A stretch of 64,000 bases of DNA from UBA1479 sp040216635 (GTDB taxonomy: Bacteria; Pseudomonadota; Alphaproteobacteria; Rhodospirillales; Casp-alpha2): NCBI GenBank assembly GCA_040216635.1, contig JAVJOU010000005.1, forward strand, positions 102,839 to 166,838, read 5' to 3'. A program made the translations under genes and the position numbers. Shown in pieces: positions 43,272 to 50,390 of the stretch (position 1 is its first letter; each line of letters starts with the position of its first letter). The notes beneath the pieces were generated by a model. The model worked only from the letters and a program-made list of their open reading frames with translations, had not been told where the DNA came from and did not search any database.

Positions 43272-43347
43272 GGGATAGACAGCCCAATTAGTAATAACGT
43301 TATTACTAATTGGGCTGTGTGATTCGGAGAATCACCTGTCTATCCCC
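43272..43347. other. Candidate oriT: palindrome inside a multi-hairpin structure
   Basis: A perfect 40-base palindrome (arms 43279-43298 and 43299-43318, centre AACGTT) lies just upstream of the relaxase gene. It is enclosed by an outer inverted repeat GGGATAGACAG (43272-43282) / CTGTCTATCCC (43337-43347), and next to it is a hairpin GTGATTC/GAATCAC (43319-43335). The position beside a relaxase gene and the alternative cruciform structure suggest an origin of transfer. The nic site is not identified. Confidence 0.55.
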
Positions 43348-43582
43348 CTTTATTGGTTTTGCCGCCGCGTTGCGTTATCGAGCGAATCTCTGAAAGCAGC
43401 GAGCCGGTTCTCGGTGCCGGAGTCACCTCGACCGGGACGGACATTATGGTGGCCGCCTGCGTACTCTCCGTAACAGTGTGCGGCAGATTCTTCAAAGGTT
43501 GTACGCCCGTATCTTTGATCAAGGGCGTACCGTTCGCCGGCTTGGGCAATGACGGGGCTTCGTCTGAGGATTTCGAGTTCAT
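43340..43582 (-). CDS. Possible small Ser/Pro/Thr-rich protein upstream of the relaxase
   Basis: An 80-residue frame (MNSKSSDEAPSLPKPANGTP...) in the relaxase direction, with GGAG 10 bases before the ATG. Low complexity, no recognised family and no membrane segment. Its end overlaps the candidate oriT. It may be a relaxase accessory protein or just an open frame. Confidence 0.35.
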   Translation of the reverse strand: MNSKSSDEAPSLPKPANGTPLIKDTGVQPLKNLPHTVTESTQAATIMSVPVEVTPAPRTGSLLSEIRSITQRGGKTNKGG

Positions 43583-43669
43583 TACCACGGTCTCCGAGGT
43601 TGGGTTGAGGAACTGCAGGCAATTTTAGCATGCGCATATTGAACGTCCTTTTCTTCAAAGGCCTTGGAT

Positions 43670-43700
43670 GCAGAGTTGCAGGCCAGTCCTGCAACTCTGC
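43670..43700. repeat. Perfect 13-base-pair hairpin
   Basis: GCAGAGTTGCAGG (43670-43682) and CCTGCAACTCTGC (43688-43700) pair perfectly around CCAGT. There is no T-run, so it is not a normal terminator. The surrounding 43583-43921 is GC-rich with a further GGGGGC/GCCCCC hairpin (43826-43840) and no gene that I can support. It could be part of a replication or transfer origin. Confidence 0.55.
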
Positions 43701-43945
43701 CTTCCTGGCGAAGGACGGGGGGCAGAGCGCAAGGGCGGCGAAGCCGGAACCGGAGCCACGCGCAGCTGCAGGGTGCGAAGCGCCCGAAGCGAGCGTGGTG
43801 AGGATCCGCCCCTTGCGGCGGCGTTGGGGGCGGAGCCCCCAGCCTGGTTTGAAACGTTTAAGTAAGTAGTTTCAGAATTTAGGAGGCGTTTTTGTGCAGG
43901 GAGGTGCGGTAAATCCGGCGAGAATCGAATTTCAGTCTTGGGTGA

Positions 43946-44033
43946 TAAGACGCAGGATGATGTGTGATCCGACGTTTTATGGCGGACGTTAAGACGCAAG
44001 GAGTGGGGTGAAAAGACGTAGCTATTCATCGTC
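43946..44033. repeat. Iteron-like direct repeats with 22-base period, candidate oriV
   Basis: Units begin at 43946 (TAAGACGCAGG), 43968 (TCCGACGTTTT), 43990 (TAAGACGCAAG) and 44012 (AAAGACGTAGC), exactly 22 bases apart, sharing GACG at the same place. The first and third are the closest. A weak unit at 43924 shares the ending GGGTGA. They abut the 3' end of repA. Iterons of about 20-22 bases bound by the initiator are usual for iteron-type plasmids. Confidence 0.6.
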
Positions 44034-44933
44034 TGTACCTGTGCCTGCGTACGTGAGGCTCGCAAGGACTTGGCTTCTCGATGGGTGGTAGGTCCCGCGT
44101 TTCGGACGTGGTGCCTTCGATCTATTAACCTCGAAAATGAGGCTTGGGTGCGGCTCCTTTTCGAGGAGACGAATTGAGTATTCGGGAAGCGAATCGCTTT
44201 TCGCGATCTCCCTGAGACGGCGCATAAATTCAGGTAGAGAGCTCGTGGCGCCGAGCCGGGCCTTGAGGGTGTCAATGCGCCACTGGAAGAAGCCGGACGC
44301 TTCGGGGACGCTTTTTCGTGCAATACGATAAAGGCCTTTGGCTAGGGAAGACTTGAGAGTGAAGTAGCCGGGATGGACGGCAAGGATCGCCTTTTTCCCG
44401 CCGACGATCTCGGGAACGAATTTAGGGATTTCCACGGACCACATAGCGTTCGGCGATGGTCTGCCTTGTGAGGTCGGGATCCGATACCAAGAGATAAATG
44501 TAAAGGCTGTCTGCAGACCAGATGCGTTCGAGTATTCCTCGTTGATGTGTACCTGTGTCGACGCCAATCGTCGTATCGATGCTCCCAGTCGCTGATAATG
44601 CCCCCCTCCGTACCGTTGTCCTTTCGAGTCAGAAGTCCTCTTCTTGCCCATGCATTCGAGCACTGCGGTTGGGCGGAATGATATGAGGTTGGTCAGAGGT
44701 TGGGATTGATCAGCGTCGTTGAGGAACGAGCACGCGGCTATGAAGAAATCAAAGTCCCAGATCGTAGCTATGCCGATATCAGGACATCCTGTGACCTTGA
44801 TGGAGATCCCCTTCGTCTTGAATTCAATCGGGGTGGTCCGCCCTTTTTGAATTGCGACGAAAGGATAAGTCATTAAGTCGCGGAGGTCTCTCAGAGGGGG
44901 CTCGCTATTTTTGTAGATGCACAGATCTGACAT
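44022..44933 (-). CDS. repA: Plasmid replication initiator protein A (RepA/RPA family)
   Basis: The 303-residue protein resembles the alphaproteobacterial RPA-type initiator: YPFVAIQKGRTTPIEF, VTGCPDIGIATIWDFDFFIA, ASIRRLASTQVHINEE, FTFISWYRI, and VHPGYFTLKSSLAKGLYRIARK with FQWRIDTLKARLGATSSLPEFMRRLREI in parts (winged-helix regions). It would bind iterons and open the origin of the excised circle. It follows the HTH gene by 3 bases and ends at the iteron-like repeats. Confidence 0.8.
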   Translation of the reverse strand: MSDLCIYKNSEPPLRDLRDLMTYPFVAIQKGRTTPIEFKTKGISIKVTGCPDIGIATIWDFDFFIAACSFLNDADQSQPLTNLISFRPTAVLECMGKKRTSDSKGQRYGGGHYQRLGASIRRLASTQVHINEEYSNASGLQTAFTFISWYRIPTSQGRPSPNAMWSVEIPKFVPEIVGGKKAILAVHPGYFTLKSSLAKGLYRIARKSVPEASGFFQWRIDTLKARLGATSSLPEFMRRLREIAKSDSLPEYSIRLLEKEPHPSLIFEVNRSKAPRPKRGTYHPSRSQVLASLTYAGTGTDDE

Positions 44934-44936
44934 TTT

Positions 44937-45233
44937 TTATCCCGCTTTCCTTGCGGCGATCTGCTCGGCTTTTGTTGGCCTCCCTCGGCGACGGTTTTGG
45001 AGGCGTGGCTGTTGATCCGGTTGTTGGCCGTTCAGCGGCCGAATAGGCTCGACCCGATGGCGTTGGATGAACGCTTCAATATCTTCGACGTCGTATAAGC
45101 AGCGTTTGCCTGGTCGGCTGTACGGAATCCCCTTTCCGTCCCTTGCCCAGCAAGCGAGGGTTGCCACGGGGATGCCGTAGATCTCGAAGACTTCTTTGCG
45201 CGTCAGAAAGCGTTTGTTCGGAGGTCTGGACAC
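44937..45233 (-). CDS. HTH excisionase/AlpA-type DNA-binding protein
   Basis: GTG start with GGAG about 10 bases upstream. The 98-residue protein has a MerR-like HTH (NKRFLTRKEVFEIYGIPVATL, then ACWARDGKGIPYSRPGKRCLYDVEDIEAFI in two halves), followed by a basic, proline- and arginine-rich tail (RRRGRPTKAEQIAARKAG). It is likely a transcription regulator of repA, or a directionality factor for excision. It forms an operon with repA. Confidence 0.75.
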   Translation of the reverse strand: MSRPPNKRFLTRKEVFEIYGIPVATLACWARDGKGIPYSRPGKRCLYDVEDIEAFIQRHRVEPIRPLNGQQPDQQPRLQNRRRGRPTKAEQIAARKAG

Positions 45234-45660
45234 AATTCGGGCTCCGTTAAAATTAACGTAGCCCGGCCGCCTAGCGCTCCGGGGTGGTGAGGCACTACGA
45301 TGGGTGTCCTGCCCATCTCCCCTCACACGCGCGGGTACTTTGGTTGCCCGCCTACCAGCCAGTTACTCCCTGCAAAACTGACTAGGCGTTGTAGCGACTC
45401 CGTATGCTCTCGCGCTTGGACACGCAACAGTCACCGAGACCCACGTTGCCTTAGCCCCGACAGGAGTGGGGCATTGACCTTTGGACCAGCCAACAACCAA
45501 ATCTTATCATTCTTGATCCTTGGGTCAAGTTTTGGTTGGGACAATAAAGGGACTGTCGAGCACATATCGAATGATAGCTATTGATACTGAATGATCAAAA
45601 TATATAGATTAAACAACAAGATGTGTGGCAACGAAATTGTAATTTAACATATTATTTTGC
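45234..45660. other. Non-coding right end of the island
   Basis: No gene can be supported. It contains an inverted repeat CAACCAAA (45494-45501) / TTTGGTTG (45531-45538), the direct repeat GAATGAT at 45569 and 45589 (20 bases apart), and strongly AT-rich DNA up to attR. This fits promoter/operator sites for the HTH-repA unit and arm sites for the integrase. Confidence 0.45.
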
Positions 45661-45706
45661 CTTCACACGGCAGGGGTCGCTGGTTCAATCCCAGCCGCGC
45701 CCACCA
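45661..45706 (+). repeat. attR: displaced 3' half of the original tRNA-Val
   Basis: It matches tRNA-Val from the anticodon loop to CCA. The T-stem is GCTGG/CCAGC instead of ACAGG/CCTGT, with both pairing partners changed, so the fold is kept. It is not a tRNA gene on its own because the 5' half is absent. Confidence 0.85.
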
Positions 45707-45812
45707 TTTCCTTGAACTTTCATTGTTCTGCACGCGCGGCGAAAGGGGATTGCGGTTAATCCCGCTGTTCACCGGTGATCTGCGGAACGACCATGACCGT
45801 GTTCGGGTTTCC

Positions 45813-45839
45813 AAAAAAAGCGCCCCCGGTCGGGGGCGC
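45813..45839 (-). terminator. Rho-independent terminator after emrA
   Basis: On the minus strand GCGCCCCCG and CGGGGGCGC form a 9-bp stem with a 2-base loop (AC), followed by seven T. It lies about 30 bases past the emrA stop. The remaining gap to attR is empty. Confidence 0.85.
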
Positions 45840-45867
45840 AGGCTGGGGAAGGTAAAGACGGCCGCCG

Positions 45868-46992
45868 TCAGTTGGCAGATTCGGCCTTGGCCGGGGCGAT
45901 GCCGAACAGGTCGGCGAGAGAACGTTCGCGTTTGGTATCGATCGTCGCCGTGGCGGTCATGCCGGCGCGCAGCGGAGGGGCGTCCGCCTTGGGCAGCAGG
46001 CGGAGCCGCACGGGCAGGCGCTGCACCACCTTGACCCAGTTGCCCGACGCGTTCTGCGGCGGCAGGATCGCGAATTCCGCGCCCGTCGCGGGCGAAATGC
46101 TCTGCACCTCGGCTTCCCAGGTGATGTCCGGATAGATGTCCAGCACGACCGTCGCCGCCTGGCCCACGCGCACATGGGTCAGTTCCGTTTCCTTGAAATT
46201 GGCTTCGACCCAGGGCGGGGTGTCCGTGACGATCGCCATCAACGGTTCCGCCGCCGTGATCTGTTCGCCCGCGACCAGAGGCACGCTGACGACGATGCCG
46301 TTGGCCGGCGCGGTCACGGTGGTGTGTTCAAGGTTCAATTTGGCCTGATCCAGGGCCGCCAGCTTGGTCCGCACCAGGGGGTGGCTGTCCACGGGTTGGT
46401 CCGGCTCGCTGCCGAGCGAGGCCTGAACGCGCTGCACCTTCTGCCGTGCCATGGTCACCCGGTCGGCGGCGGCATTGGCGTCGTTTTCCATTTCGTCAAA
46501 GCGGGCATGGGAGGTCACGCCGCGCTTGACCAGTTCGCGTTCGCGCTCGAACCGTTTGCGGAAATAAACCGCGCGGTCCTGGGCATCGCGAAGTTCGGTG
46601 CGGGCCTCGATCAGCGTTACGGCCAGGGTGCGGACGTCCTGGCGGGCCGTGTCCAATTCCGCCTGCGCGCGCTCAACGGCGATGCGGAACGGTTCCGGGT
46701 CGATCACGACCAGGGTGTCGCCCTTGGTGACTTTCATATGAGCCTTGGCCCGGACCTCGACGGCGCGCCCGGAAACCTCCGCCGCCAGTTTGGCGATGTC
46801 GGTCTTCACATAGGCGTTTTCGGTCGACACATATCGCGCCCCGTGCAGCCAATAGGCAACGGCGGCGGCCACCGCAAGCAGCGGCACCAAAACAAGCAGT
46901 GCCGTGCGCTTGTTCAGCACGCGCCGGGGCCGCTGTTCGGCCGCCGTCATCCCGGTTGTGTCCAGGTTTATGGGGGATTGCTCATTCGGCAT
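45868..46992 (-). CDS. emrA: Multidrug efflux membrane-fusion protein (EmrA/HlyD family)
   Basis: The 374-residue protein has one N-terminal transmembrane helix (about 29-48), the biotinyl-lipoyl halves (STENAYVKTDIAKLAAEVSGRAVEV and TVTAPANGIVVSVPLVAGEQI in parts), a long coiled coil (about 100-205) and a beta-barrel domain. It bridges the inner-membrane EmrB pump and an outer-membrane TolC-like channel. It overlaps the end of marR by 11 bases, so both are translated from one mRNA. Confidence 0.9.
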   Translation of the reverse strand: MPNEQSPINLDTTGMTAAEQRPRRVLNKRTALLVLVPLLAVAAAVAYWLHGARYVSTENAYVKTDIAKLAAEVSGRAVEVRAKAHMKVTKGDTLVVIDPEPFRIAVERAQAELDTARQDVRTLAVTLIEARTELRDAQDRAVYFRKRFERERELVKRGVTSHARFDEMENDANAAADRVTMARQKVQRVQASLGSEPDQPVDSHPLVRTKLAALDQAKLNLEHTTVTAPANGIVVSVPLVAGEQITAAEPLMAIVTDTPPWVEANFKETELTHVRVGQAATVVLDIYPDITWEAEVQSISPATGAEFAILPPQNASGNWVKVVQRLPVRLRLLPKADAPPLRAGMTATATIDTKRERSLADLFGIAPAKAESAN

Positions 46993-47485
46993 TAATTTTC
47001 TCGAGTTCCGTCGATTGGATCAGGTCGTTGTCGCTGGCCATGTCCTGCAGGCGCTGTTTCACCGTCAGCAGCAGTTCGGTCAGGGTTTCCCGTTCCTTGT
47101 GGCTCAGGCCTGAAAGTTCTTCTTCGACCATGGCTTCGGCGATGGGGCTGACCTCGCCGTGAATGCGGCGGCCCAGATCGGTCATATAGACGCGCTTGAT
47201 GCGGCGGTCCGTTTCATCCGGCCTGCGTTCCAGCCAGCCGAATTCCTCCAGCTTGTCGATCATGCGCCCGGCCGAGGTCTTTTCCACTTCCATCAGTTCC
47301 GCCAGTTCGGACTGGCTGACACCAGGCTGGTCGCCGACCCGGCGCAGGGCGATCCATTGGGTGCGGGTAAAGCCCAGATTGCGGACGCGCCGGTCGAACA
47401 CCGTGCGCTGCAGGCGCGCGGCCTCCATCAGCAGAAAGGCAAGATAACGCCCCTCGGAAAGGGGCTGTATGTCGATCTTGGTCAT
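46982..47485 (-). CDS. MarR-family transcription regulator
   Basis: The 167-residue protein has the winged HTH: LGFTRTQWIALRRVGDQPG, VSQSELAELMEVEKTSAGRMIDKLEEFGW and the wing RRPDETDRRIKRVYMTDLG. It should repress both the emrA unit it starts and the divergent emrB gene, through the inverted repeats in the 77 bases between them, and release them when a drug-like ligand binds. The start MTKIDIQPLSEGR gives normal MarR length; the longer frame would cover the operator. Confidence 0.88.
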   Translation of the reverse strand: MTKIDIQPLSEGRYLAFLLMEAARLQRTVFDRRVRNLGFTRTQWIALRRVGDQPGVSQSELAELMEVEKTSAGRMIDKLEEFGWLERRPDETDRRIKRVYMTDLGRRIHGEVSPIAEAMVEEELSGLSHKERETLTELLLTVKQRLQDMASDNDLIQSTELEKINAE

Positions 47486-47506
47486 CGGTGAAATTACCCT
47501 TGCGGA

Positions 47507-47527
47507 ATTAGTAAGTATTCTTACTAT
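47507..47527. promoter_or_regulatory. Likely MarR operator between marR and emrB
   Basis: TAGTAAG (47509-47515) and CTTACTA (47520-47526) are perfect 7-base arms with a 4-base spacer. A further pair ATTAGTAA (47507-47514) / TTACTAAT (47551-47558) spans the intergenic region. Such palindromes between a MarR gene and its target are typical. Confidence 0.7.
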
Positions 47528-47562
47528 TGCGGTCCTTACTGTCAATAGGGTTACTAATTTTC

Positions 47563-49113
47563 ATGGCAACCACACCCACCGATACGGCTGAGCCGCCGCC
47601 CCGCCCGGAAATCTCGCCGGCGCGGCGCTGGGTCATTTTGGGGGCCGTGGTGCTGAGCGTGACCCTTTATTCGACATCGATCCTGATCGTCGCGGCGGTG
47701 TTGCCGCAGCTGCAGGGCGCGATGTCGGCGACGCCCGATGAGATTTCCTGGACCATGACCTTCAACATCCTGGCCACGGCCGTGACGACGCCGCTTACGG
47801 GTTGGCTGGCCGGGCGGTTCGGGCGGCGCAATCTGATGGTCGGGGCGGTCGGCCTGTTCGGGCTGTCGACCTATTTCTGCGGTGCCGCCAATTCCCTGGA
47901 AGCGTTGATCTTCTGGCGCATCGTCCAGGGCGCTGCCGGCGCACCCCTGTCACCCATGGGGCAGACGGTGGCGCTTGATATCTTTCCCAAACATCAGCAC
48001 GGCATGGTCATCGGGCTGTACGGCATCGGCGTGGTCATGGGGGCGTTCATCGGCCCCATGGTCGGCGGCGTGATGGCCGAAACCTATACTTGGCGCTATG
48101 CCTTCTATCTTCTGGTGCCGATTTCCTTCGGCGCGGCGCTGAGCGTCTATTTCGCCCTGCCGCGTACGCGCCGCCAGGAACAGGTCAAACTGGAATGGAC
48201 AGGGTTCATCCTGATCTCCGCCTCCATCGCCTGTATCCAGCTGGCGTTGTCCCGCGGGCAGCGGCTGGACTGGTTTCAGTCCACGGAAATCCTGATCGAG
48301 GTCTTCGTGGCCGCCCTGGCGTTCTACATGTTCATTGCCCATAGCCTGACCCACAAGAAGCCGTTCCTGAATTTGCGGCTGCTGCTCAACCGTAACTATG
48401 CCCTGGGCCTTGTTCTGGTCACGATCTATGGAATGCTCAACTTCACGCCCATGGTGATTTTGCCGGGGCTGCTGCGTGAACACGTGGGCCTGCCCGATTC
48501 ACTCATCGGCTACGTCGTCGGTTCGCGCGGGATCGGCGCCATGATGGGGTTCTTCATCGCCATGTGGGTGGGCGCCAAGTATCCGCGCAAGACAATGTGC
48601 GCGGGCTTTCTGGCACAGGTCATCGCCGGGCTGTGGCTGATGTCGTCCAACCTGAACACCACGCCCATGGAATTCGCCCTGAACGGGATGCTGCAAGGGC
48701 TGGCCGTCGGCACCATCTGGGTGCCGCTGACCTCCGTTACCTTCTCGACGCTTGATCCCAAGCATCTGGATGAAACGACGTCGGTCTATCACCTGCTGCG
48801 CAATATCGGCTCCAGCTTCTTCATTTCCATGTCCGTGACCGAAATCGTGCGCTCGGCCTCGCGCAATTACGAACATCTGACGGAACACATCACGGAATTC
48901 AATCCGATCCTCAAATTCTCTTGGGTCATGGGCGAATGGGACATGGGCTCGGTCGAAGGCCTGGCGCGGCTGTCGGCCGAAATGGTCCATCAGGCGTCGT
49001 TGATCAGCTATATCAACGCCTTCGGGCTTTACACCCTGGCTTCGGCCGCGGCCATTCCGCTGATTTTGCTGGTCAGCCGCCCGCCGTCCAAAGCCGCACG
49101 GGCCGGCGCGTAA
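47563..49113 (+). CDS. emrB: Multidrug efflux permease, DHA2 family (EmrB-like)
   Basis: The 516-residue protein has 14 hydrophobic helices and DHA2 features (LPQLQGAMSATPDEISWTMT, MFS motif A GWLAGRFGRRNLM, and motif C-like GAFIGPMVGG). It works as a proton-drug antiporter with EmrA. The ATG is 78 bases from the divergent marR start; the operator lies between. It ends 2 bases before the converging tonB stop. Confidence 0.9.
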   Translation: MATTPTDTAEPPPRPEISPARRWVILGAVVLSVTLYSTSILIVAAVLPQLQGAMSATPDEISWTMTFNILATAVTTPLTGWLAGRFGRRNLMVGAVGLFGLSTYFCGAANSLEALIFWRIVQGAAGAPLSPMGQTVALDIFPKHQHGMVIGLYGIGVVMGAFIGPMVGGVMAETYTWRYAFYLLVPISFGAALSVYFALPRTRRQEQVKLEWTGFILISASIACIQLALSRGQRLDWFQSTEILIEVFVAALAFYMFIAHSLTHKKPFLNLRLLLNRNYALGLVLVTIYGMLNFTPMVILPGLLREHVGLPDSLIGYVVGSRGIGAMMGFFIAMWVGAKYPRKTMCAGFLAQVIAGLWLMSSNLNTTPMEFALNGMLQGLAVGTIWVPLTSVTFSTLDPKHLDETTSVYHLLRNIGSSFFISMSVTEIVRSASRNYEHLTEHITEFNPILKFSWVMGEWDMGSVEGLARLSAEMVHQASLISYINAFGLYTLASAAAIPLILLVSRPPSKAARAGA

Positions 49114-49115
49114 AT

Positions 49116-50018
49116 TCAGGAATTCCCCCGAAGCGAAAACAGCACCGGCACCACTACGTCCAGATACCCGCCCTTCATGTCGTCGGTGAACTTGGGCAAC
49201 GGCTGGGCCCGTTCCAGCATGGCCTCGGCCTCATGATCCAGAACGGAATGGCTCGAGGTCTTGCGAATCTCGTGCGCCAGAACCCGGCCGTCGCGGGTCA
49301 CCCGGAAATACAGATGCACCACGCCCTGCATGCGGTGACGGCGCGCGTTCTTGGGATAGGTCTTATTACGTTCCAACCAATAGCGCAGCACGTTGATGTA
49401 ATTGGGGGCGGGGGTGCCGACGGGACCGCCGCCGATCGCATCGCGCTCATCGGACGACTGTCCCTTACGGCCGTTGTCCTTGCGGCCCTGACTGGCCGTG
49501 GCGGCGTGCGATGCCTGCTGGGTGCGGTCGGCCGTTACGGCTTTCTTTGCCGGGTTGGTTTGTGGCGGAGAAGCGGTGGCCGCCGGGGATGCTTTCGGCA
49601 AAGCCTTGGCGGGCTTCTCCGGCGGCTTGGGCAATGTCTTGGGTTCAGGCGGCGGGGCCTCCTGGGCGATGACGACCTCGGCGGGCTTCGCGGTGACGGC
49701 AGGAGGCGGCTCGAACGCAGGGACGACCTCTGGAACGGTTTCGGTCACGGCTTGAACGGTGGTCGCGGTGACGGCGGCGGCTTCTTCCGGTGCGGCCAAC
49801 GGGGTTTCGGGCGGGCTCAGGGCCTGTTGCGCGCGGGCCTCCGTTTCCGCCCCGGCGCGGGTTGCCGTCATGGAAACGGCGACGGAAATCCCGCCCAGCC
49901 CGGGCGCCTTGGAGCCGTCCTGCGGGGGGTGCATCAGAAAGGCCATGAGCACGGCCGCATGCAAGGCAAGCGCGGTTGTGCCGGCCGCCATCCATTGTGC
50001 GGGGCCGGGCCTGTTCAT
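49116..50018 (-). CDS. tonB: TonB energy transducer
   Basis: The 300-residue protein has an N-terminal membrane helix (AAGTTALALHAAVLMAFLM), a long Pro/Ala/Glu-rich region that spans the periplasm (about 75-205), and a C-terminal TonB domain (YWLERNKTYPKNARRHRMQG, VVHLYFRVTRDGRVLAHEI, and HEAEAMLERAQPLP). It carries energy from ExbBD (not in this window) to TonB-dependent receptors such as the one downstream. It begins the iron-uptake block. Confidence 0.9.
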   Translation of the reverse strand: MNRPGPAQWMAAGTTALALHAAVLMAFLMHPPQDGSKAPGLGGISVAVSMTATRAGAETEARAQQALSPPETPLAAPEEAAAVTATTVQAVTETVPEVVPAFEPPPAVTAKPAEVVIAQEAPPPEPKTLPKPPEKPAKALPKASPAATASPPQTNPAKKAVTADRTQQASHAATASQGRKDNGRKGQSSDERDAIGGGPVGTPAPNYINVLRYWLERNKTYPKNARRHRMQGVVHLYFRVTRDGRVLAHEIRKTSSHSVLDHEAEAMLERAQPLPKFTDDMKGGYLDVVVPVLFSLRGNS

Positions 50019-50048
50019 CCGCTCCTCATCCCACTTATCACGGCCGGA

Positions 50049-50381
50049 TCAGCTTTCCGCGAAGCCCAGGCGCACGGCCTCGGGCGTGGGTTCGGGGAAC
50101 TGTTCGGCCCAGTCAAAGGTGATGTCCTCGCGCCAGGCAAAGCGCGTCAGATGGTCGGTCAGGATGTACTGCATGACCGCGATTCCCTTGTCTTCGTGCG
50201 ATCGGCAATAAAATGAAAGGGTGGTGCCTTCGGCGGTCATCATGCAGCGCCCCGGGGGAAATTCGACGCGGGCCTGGGTCTGGTCGTAATCGACATCGAC
50301 CTTATGGGCGAAATGTTTGCAGAGCTGCACCAGGTATTTACTGGCGTTCTCCGTTTCGACGGCGGCGAAACAAGTGGGCAT
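50049..50381 (-). CDS. DUF2218-family small protein
   Basis: The 110-residue protein matches the DUF2218 pattern: ENASKYLVQLCKHFAHKVDV, EFPPGRCMMTAEG, LSFYCRSHEDKGIAVMQYILTDHLTRFAWRED in parts. The function is unknown, but the gene is repeatedly found beside siderophore or heme uptake genes. The conserved His and Cys residues (LCKHFAHK, RCMMTA, CRSHED) could bind iron or heme; this is inference. It is 9 bases from the ABC ATPase gene. Confidence 0.78.
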   Translation of the reverse strand: MPTCFAAVETENASKYLVQLCKHFAHKVDVDYDQTQARVEFPPGRCMMTAEGTTLSFYCRSHEDKGIAVMQYILTDHLTRFAWREDITFDWAEQFPEPTPEAVRLGFAES

Positions 50382-50390
50382 GGATGTCTC

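Larger units (their letters stand above)
30538..45706. mobile_element. Integrative mobilizable island in tRNA-Val (about 15.1 kb)
   Basis: The island is bounded by a 46-base imperfect direct repeat of the tRNA-Val 3' end (30538-30583 and 45661-45706). Just inside the left end is a tyrosine integrase; the rest carries a type I RM operon with an anticodon nuclease, a relaxase, a plasmid-type RepA, HTH genes and IS debris. Base composition is lower in GC than the flanks, especially at both ends. No conjugation (type IV secretion) genes are seen, so transfer would need a helper: an IME or integrated mobilizable plasmid. Confidence 0.88.

Noticed and set aside
43670..43700. Terminator for repA
   Set aside because: The stem is perfect, but there is no T-run on either strand and it is more than 320 bases past the repA stop.
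43655..44323. A 222-codon minus-strand frame overlapping repA and the hairpin region
   Set aside because: It covers the 3' part of repA in another frame plus the iteron-like repeats and is rich in Ser/Arg/Pro; no ribosome-binding site or family was seen.
45661..45706. A second tRNA gene
   Set aside because: Only the anticodon loop to CCA half is present; the 5' acceptor strand and D-arm are missing, so it is the attR scar.
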